A stretch of DNA of 7,179 nucleotides from Candidatus Pacearchaeota archaeon (GTDB lineage: Archaea; Nanobdellota; Nanobdellia; Pacearchaeales; GW2011-AR1): the NCBI GenBank assembly GCA_002687255.1, contig NYZR01000038.1, positions 1 to 7,179 on the forward strand, given 5' to 3'. How positions within the stretch are numbered: position 1 is the stretch's first letter; every line of letters starts with the position of its first letter. Positions 4,930-7,179 of this stretch are shown here, piece after piece. The notes under the pieces were generated by a model. It worked only from the letters and a program-made list of their open reading frames with translations. It did no database searches and was not told the origin of the DNA. Both the position numbers and the translations under genes were made by a program.

Positions 4930-5979
4930 GGGAAAGTTGTCTTGATTTCCTGTGTTAGTAAGAAACGTGGTGAGAGGTCTAAAGCTCAGGAGTTGTATGT
5001 GAGTCCTCTTTTCCGGAAGAATCTGAAGTATGCTAGATCATTGCGTCCTGACAAGATCTTTATTCTTTCTGCCAAGTATGGGTTGTTGAACTTAGATGAT
5101 GAGATTGATCCTTACAATACTACTCTTAATGATATGCGCTCTGTGGAAATTGAGAGGTGGGCTGATGGTGTTTTGGGACAGTTGAAGGAAGTGGCAGATG
5201 TTGAGAACGATGAGTTTGTTTTTCTTGCCGGTGAGAACTATCGAAAATTTCTCTTGTCTCATCTGAAGCATTATGAAATTCCTATGGAGGGCCTTGGGAT
5301 TGGTCGGCAACTTCAGTGGTTGTCTCTGCAGTCTGGGAAGAGTGTTTGTGATGTGCTCCATAGCAAGCTTCAAGGTGTGAAAAGATTCTCTTTTCCTTTT
5401 GATGAGCGAGAGATTCCGAAGAACGGGATCTATGTCTTGTTTGAGAAGGGAGAAGGAGGTCATGGTGGGGATCGGATTGTTCGGGTGGGAACGCATACTG
5501 GGCTTGATCAGTTGAGGTCGAGATTGTTCCAGCATTTCTTGAACGAGAATAAAGATAGAAGTATTTTCAGAAAGAACATTGGGAGGTCGTTGTTGCATAA
5601 GGAAGGTGATCTGTTTCTTGCTTCCTGGGAATTGGATTTGACCACTAGAGATGCTAAAGAGCAACATGAGAGTTCTGTTGATCTTGATAGGCAGCGAGAA
5701 GTCGAGAAACAGGTAACTGCATATATTCAAGATCATTTTTCTTTTGTCGTGTTTCCAATTGAGGAGAAAGAGAGGCGTATGGATGTCGAATCGAAAATAA
5801 TTTCTACAGTTTCTCTCTGTAATGGGTGCGGGCCTTCTGAGGGTTGGTTGGGAGGATCTTCTCCCAAGGAGAAGATCAGGAAGAGTGGACTTTGGTTGGT
5901 CAACGAGCTTTGGAAAACTCCTTTGTCTGAAGAGGAGATGAAAGAGCTTTCTAGTCTGCTGGGTAGCGGTAAGTTTTAA
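4927..5979 (+). CDS. DUF6884-like domain fused to a GIY-YIG nuclease-like domain
   Basis: A 350-residue two-domain protein. Residues 1 to about 145 resemble the DUF6884 type: VVLISCVSKK with Cys9, KAQELYVSPLF (19-29), FILSAKYGLL (45-54), DPYNTTL (61-67) and FLAGENYR (99-106). Residues about 160-345 resemble a GIY-YIG nuclease module: GIYVLF (167-172), IVRVGTH (184-190) for the YIG strand, LRSRLFQHF (196-204) with the conserved Arg and His, and Glu288 in DVESKII as the candidate metal ligand. Likely acts on nucleic acid; the biological role is unknown. I use the ATG at 4927; an upstream TTG (4903) lies in a hairpin. No TATA box precedes it, so it probably shares the tRNA-Leu transcript. Its stop codon overlaps the tRNA-Arg TATA box. 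Position between tRNA end-copies suggests acquired DNA. Confidence 0.82.
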   Translation: MGKVVLISCVSKKRGERSKAQELYVSPLFRKNLKYARSLRPDKIFILSAKYGLLNLDDEIDPYNTTLNDMRSVEIERWADGVLGQLKEVADVENDEFVFLAGENYRKFLLSHLKHYEIPMEGLGIGRQLQWLSLQSGKSVCDVLHSKLQGVKRFSFPFDEREIPKNGIYVLFEKGEGGHGGDRIVRVGTHTGLDQLRSRLFQHFLNENKDRSIFRKNIGRSLLHKEGDLFLASWELDLTTRDAKEQHESSVDLDRQREVEKQVTAYIQDHFSFVVFPIEEKERRMDVESKIISTVSLCNGCGPSEGWLGGSSPKEKIRKSGLWLVNELWKTPLSEEEMKELSSLLGSGKF

Positions 5980-5981
5980 AG
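5974..5981 (+). promoter_or_regulatory. TATA box of tRNA-Arg
   Basis: TTTTAAAG, first base 31 nt before the tRNA 5' end at 6005. It overlaps the TAA stop (5977-5979) of the preceding gene. Confidence 0.7.
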
Positions 5982-6004
5982 GATGTTTCTCTGTTTAGGT
6001 GCAT

Positions 6005-6130
6005 GCACCCGTAGCTCAGCCTGGATTAGAGCGATTCCCTCCTACAAAAGATCGCCGTCTTTTGTCCGACAAAAAGGCGGAACTTTTTGCAGTAAGGAAT
6101 AGGTCGAAGGTTCAAATCCTTCCGGGTGCA
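6005..6130 (+). tRNA. tRNA-Arg (anticodon CCU) with intron
   Basis: Acceptor stem GCACCCG (6005-6011) pairs with CGGGTGC (6123-6129), discriminator A6130. D-stem GCTC/GAGC, T-arm GAAGG-TTCAAAT-CCTTC. The anticodon stem ATTCC (6034-6038) pairs with GGAAT (6096-6100). Removing 6045-6094 gives loop CTCCTAA, anticodon CCU, reading AGG, a codon that is common in these genes. CCA is not encoded. The mature length is 76 nt. The insertion is at position 37/38, the canonical archaeal site. Boundaries of the intron could shift by a base. Confidence 0.93.
6045..6094 (+). other. tRNA-Arg intron (50 nt, position 37/38)
   Basis: The intron can fold into a rod: 6046-6050 with 6083-6087, 6053-6056 (CGCC) with 6076-6079 (GGCG), and 6060-6065 with 6069-6074 around a CCG loop. 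Exon bases CTCC (6039-6042) can face GCAG (6089-6092) as the central helix with one C-C mismatch. This gives three-base bulges TAC and TAA at the two splice sites, a relaxed bulge-helix-bulge for the archaeal splicing endonuclease. Confidence 0.7.
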
Positions 6131-6303
6131 TCAGGCGCACGTAGAGCAAAGCTCTCCGGCGACTTCAACGATGCCACTTTGAAGTATTTGAACACGCTCA
6201 AGGAGGCAAGCTCATAGCCTTCTCTCTGACTCACTATCGCTGCACACCTTCTCGCTTTGCTGCGAGGTTGCTCGCATCTGTGAGCAGAGACCTTCAGGGT
6301 GCA
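6131..6303 (+). repeat. Hairpin cluster downstream of tRNA-Arg, closed by a copy of the tRNA 3' end
   Basis: Gene-free. Inverted repeats: AGAGC/GCTCT (6143-6147/6151-6155); ACTTCAA/TTGAAGT (6162-6168/6179-6185); and a long-range stem TCTCTG-A-CTCAC (6223-6234) with GTGAGCAGAGA (6280-6290), 11 pairs with one bulge. The long-range stem encloses CTCGC (6251-6255), GCGAG (6262-6266) and CTCGC (6271-6275), which allow two mutually exclusive hairpins. Bases 6190-6213 match 4854-4877 downstream of tRNA-Leu. At 6291-6304 a copy of the tRNA-Arg 3' end (6118-6131) matches 13 of 14 bases. The layout repeats that at tRNA-Leu. Confidence 0.65.
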
Positions 6304-6319
6304 TTTGCAAGGAGACTAA
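6301..6319 (+). repeat. tRNA trailer repeat, copy 1
   Basis: GCATTTGCAAGGAGACTAA matches 7143-7161, immediately downstream of tRNA-Gly, at 17 of 19 bases. In both places GCA is the end of a tRNA 3' sequence, here the copied tRNA-Arg end. The shared part is therefore the flank TTTGCAAGG plus ACTAA. Confidence 0.65.
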
Positions 6320-6336
6320 TAGATCTCAAGGAAGTG

Positions 6337-6350
6337 CCCTTCACAAAGGG
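6337..6350 (+). other. Short inverted repeat next to the sigma-like gene's TATA box
   Basis: CCCTT (6337-6341), loop CACA, AAGGG (6346-6350), ending three bases before the T-run of the TATA box. It could be an operator overlapping the upstream promoter element. Equally, with the following TTTTTT, it could be a terminator for tRNA-Arg transcripts. Confidence 0.35.
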
Positions 6351-6353
6351 AAG

Positions 6354-6362
6354 TTTTTTAAA
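6354..6362 (+). promoter_or_regulatory. TATA box of the sigma-like gene
   Basis: TTTTTTAAA, centred 25 bp upstream of the ATG at 6384. It has the same leaderless arrangement as the native archaeal genes in the window. Confidence 0.75.
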
Positions 6363-6383
6363 CTCTTTGGGAACATTCACCTC

Positions 6384-7025
6384 ATGAGCCAGACGTTACT
6401 GAGAAGAGAAATGCCTCAAGAGATTCCCCAAGCAGAATTTCAGGAATATCTTTATTCGCAGGATCCCTTGTATACCGTTCGTTATAGTGATGATGAAGTT
6501 CCGGCTGTAGATTATCCTGGGAAGTTGGCAAGGTTTCTTCACCATAGCCGTATAAGTTCTATGTTTGATGCAGAGGATGTTACTCAAGAAGCATTCATTA
6601 AAATGCAGAGAAATGCAGTCAACTGTCCCGGGAAGATTGTTAGGCATCCGAGAAATTTTATGGGTGCTGTTGTTAGGAACACCCATTTTGATCTTCTGAG
6701 AAAGTATGGCTGTGAGAAGGGGCTGATTCATCAGAGCCATGTGGAGCTGAGAGATCAATCGTCCCTTGAGTTTGCATCTCCGAACCGGGGACGTTCCCAT
6801 TCCCCCACGCCTCTTGAACACGTAATGGTTCGTGAATTAAAAACTGTTGTTGAGAAGGAAGTTGAGTCTCTTCCTGCTCTACAAGCTGAGGCATTTACCT
6901 TACACGTTTTAGAAGGCAAAAAGTATGAGGAGATAGCAAAATCTACAGAGGTTGAAATTGGCACCGTTATTTTGAGAGTTTATTATGCCCGTCGTAAGCT
7001 CGAGGAGCCTCTAAAAAAAATTTGA
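6384..7025 (+). CDS. ECF-type sigma-70 family protein
   Basis: A 213-residue protein with the two domains of a bacterial extracytoplasmic-function sigma factor. Region 2 spans about 45-110, with DAEDVTQEAFIKM (62-74; the conserved core-binding motif) and PRNFMGAVVRNTHFDLLRKY (89-108; matches the WLxxIARNxxxDxLRR pattern that recognises the -10 element). Region 4 spans about 163-210: LPALQAEAFTLHVLEGKKYEEIAKSTEVEIGTVILRVYYARRKLEE, a helix-turn-helix like LPxxxRxxFxLxxxEGxSYxEIA...GTVxxRxxRARxxL. Domains are joined by a polar, Ser/Pro-containing linker (about 120-145). Archaea normally use TBP/TFB, not sigma, so the role is open: a repurposed DNA-binding regulator, a factor for foreign DNA, or a transferred gene. 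It has its own archaeal TATA box and lies between two tRNA genes. The start is fixed by that box. Confidence 0.85.
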   Translation: MSQTLLRREMPQEIPQAEFQEYLYSQDPLYTVRYSDDEVPAVDYPGKLARFLHHSRISSMFDAEDVTQEAFIKMQRNAVNCPGKIVRHPRNFMGAVVRNTHFDLLRKYGCEKGLIHQSHVELRDQSSLEFASPNRGRSHSPTPLEHVMVRELKTVVEKEVESLPALQAEAFTLHVLEGKKYEEIAKSTEVEIGTVILRVYYARRKLEEPLKKI

Positions 7026-7043
7026 AGTGGAAGATTAGGAAGG

Positions 7044-7050
7044 TTTAAAA
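7044..7050 (+). promoter_or_regulatory. TATA box of tRNA-Gly
   Basis: TTTAAAA, first base 31 nt before the mature tRNA end at 7075, the same spacing as for tRNA-Arg. Confidence 0.7.
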
Positions 7051-7074
7051 CTCGTTTCTTTTTATGTTGAGTAA

Positions 7075-7145
7075 GCGCAGTTAGTTTAGTGGTAGAATCT
7101 CTGGTTTCCAACCAGATGGCAAGGGTTCGATTCCCTTACTGCGCA
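7075..7145 (+). tRNA. tRNA-Gly (anticodon UCC)
   Basis: A 71-nt tRNA. Acceptor GCGCAGT (7075-7081) pairs with ACTGCGC (7138-7144), discriminator A7145. The anticodon stem TCTGG/CCAGA encloses loop TTTCCAA, so the anticodon is UCC (reads GGA). The T-arm is AAGGG-TTCGATT-CCCTT. No intron and no encoded CCA. Confidence 0.95.
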
Positions 7146-7179
7146 TTTGCAAGGGAACTAACACGCTCAACGAGCTTGC
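7143..7179 (+). repeat. tRNA trailer repeat, copy 2, running off the window
   Basis: The tRNA-Gly trailer TTTGCAAGGGAACTAA repeats the 6304-6319 sequence. It continues with AACACGCTCAA (7160-7170), identical to 6191-6201 downstream of tRNA-Arg. GCTC/GAGC around AAC can form a small hairpin. The element is cut by the window end. Confidence 0.6.

Noticed and set aside
5092..5736. 214-aa open frame on the minus strand opposite the GIY-YIG gene
   Set aside because: It mirrors a gene with clear domains on the plus strand; its translation is low-complexity, with no motif and no promoter.

Overview
This window looks like a piece of an archaeal genome, probably a small-genome DPANN-type lineage; that lineage is my inference. 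The archaeal evidence is direct. It contains rpoN (the Rpb10 subunit). A tRNA-Arg carries an intron at the canonical archaeal position 37/38, and none of the three tRNAs encodes CCA. Almost every gene start has a TATA box whose first base lies 28-29 nt upstream of the ATG, which implies leaderless mRNAs; no convincing Shine-Dalgarno sites were seen.

Layout. Positions 1-94 hold hairpin-forming, gene-free DNA. A minus-strand block follows. A MacB/LolD-type ABC ATPase (1316-2053) is fused end-to-start with its FtsX-like permease (95-1315). Upstream of them lies an unrecognised gene that appears frameshifted (2102-2751). Next is an orphan Clp N-terminal (Clp-R) domain protein (2840-3502). Divergent from it is rpoN (3603-3800), then a small in-frame ORF (3855-4025), a solitary 5S rRNA (4141-4254) and an unknown 91-aa protein (4313-4588).

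The right half is a tRNA island. tRNA-Leu(CAA) is preceded by two tandem structured units that copy its 5' end, and followed by two hairpins and a copy of its 3' end. The start codon of a DUF6884-like/GIY-YIG fusion gene (4927-5979) lies inside that 3' copy. Intron-bearing tRNA-Arg(CCU) comes next, followed by another hairpin cluster and another tRNA 3'-end copy. After it is a bacterial-type ECF sigma-70-like protein (6384-7025) driven by an archaeal TATA box. tRNA-Gly(UCC) ends the window, with the start of a further copy of the same flanking repeat.

How it fits together. The left part is ordinary chromosome: transporter, transcription and ribosome genes. The right part has signs of repeated integration or rearrangement at tRNA genes, with a nuclease-like gene and a sigma-like gene between them. 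The observations most worth pursuing are the tandem tRNA-5'-like units in front of tRNA-Leu, the tRNA-3'-end duplications around a shared hairpin repeat, the sigma factor in an archaeal setting, the orphan Clp-R protein and the frameshifted gene.
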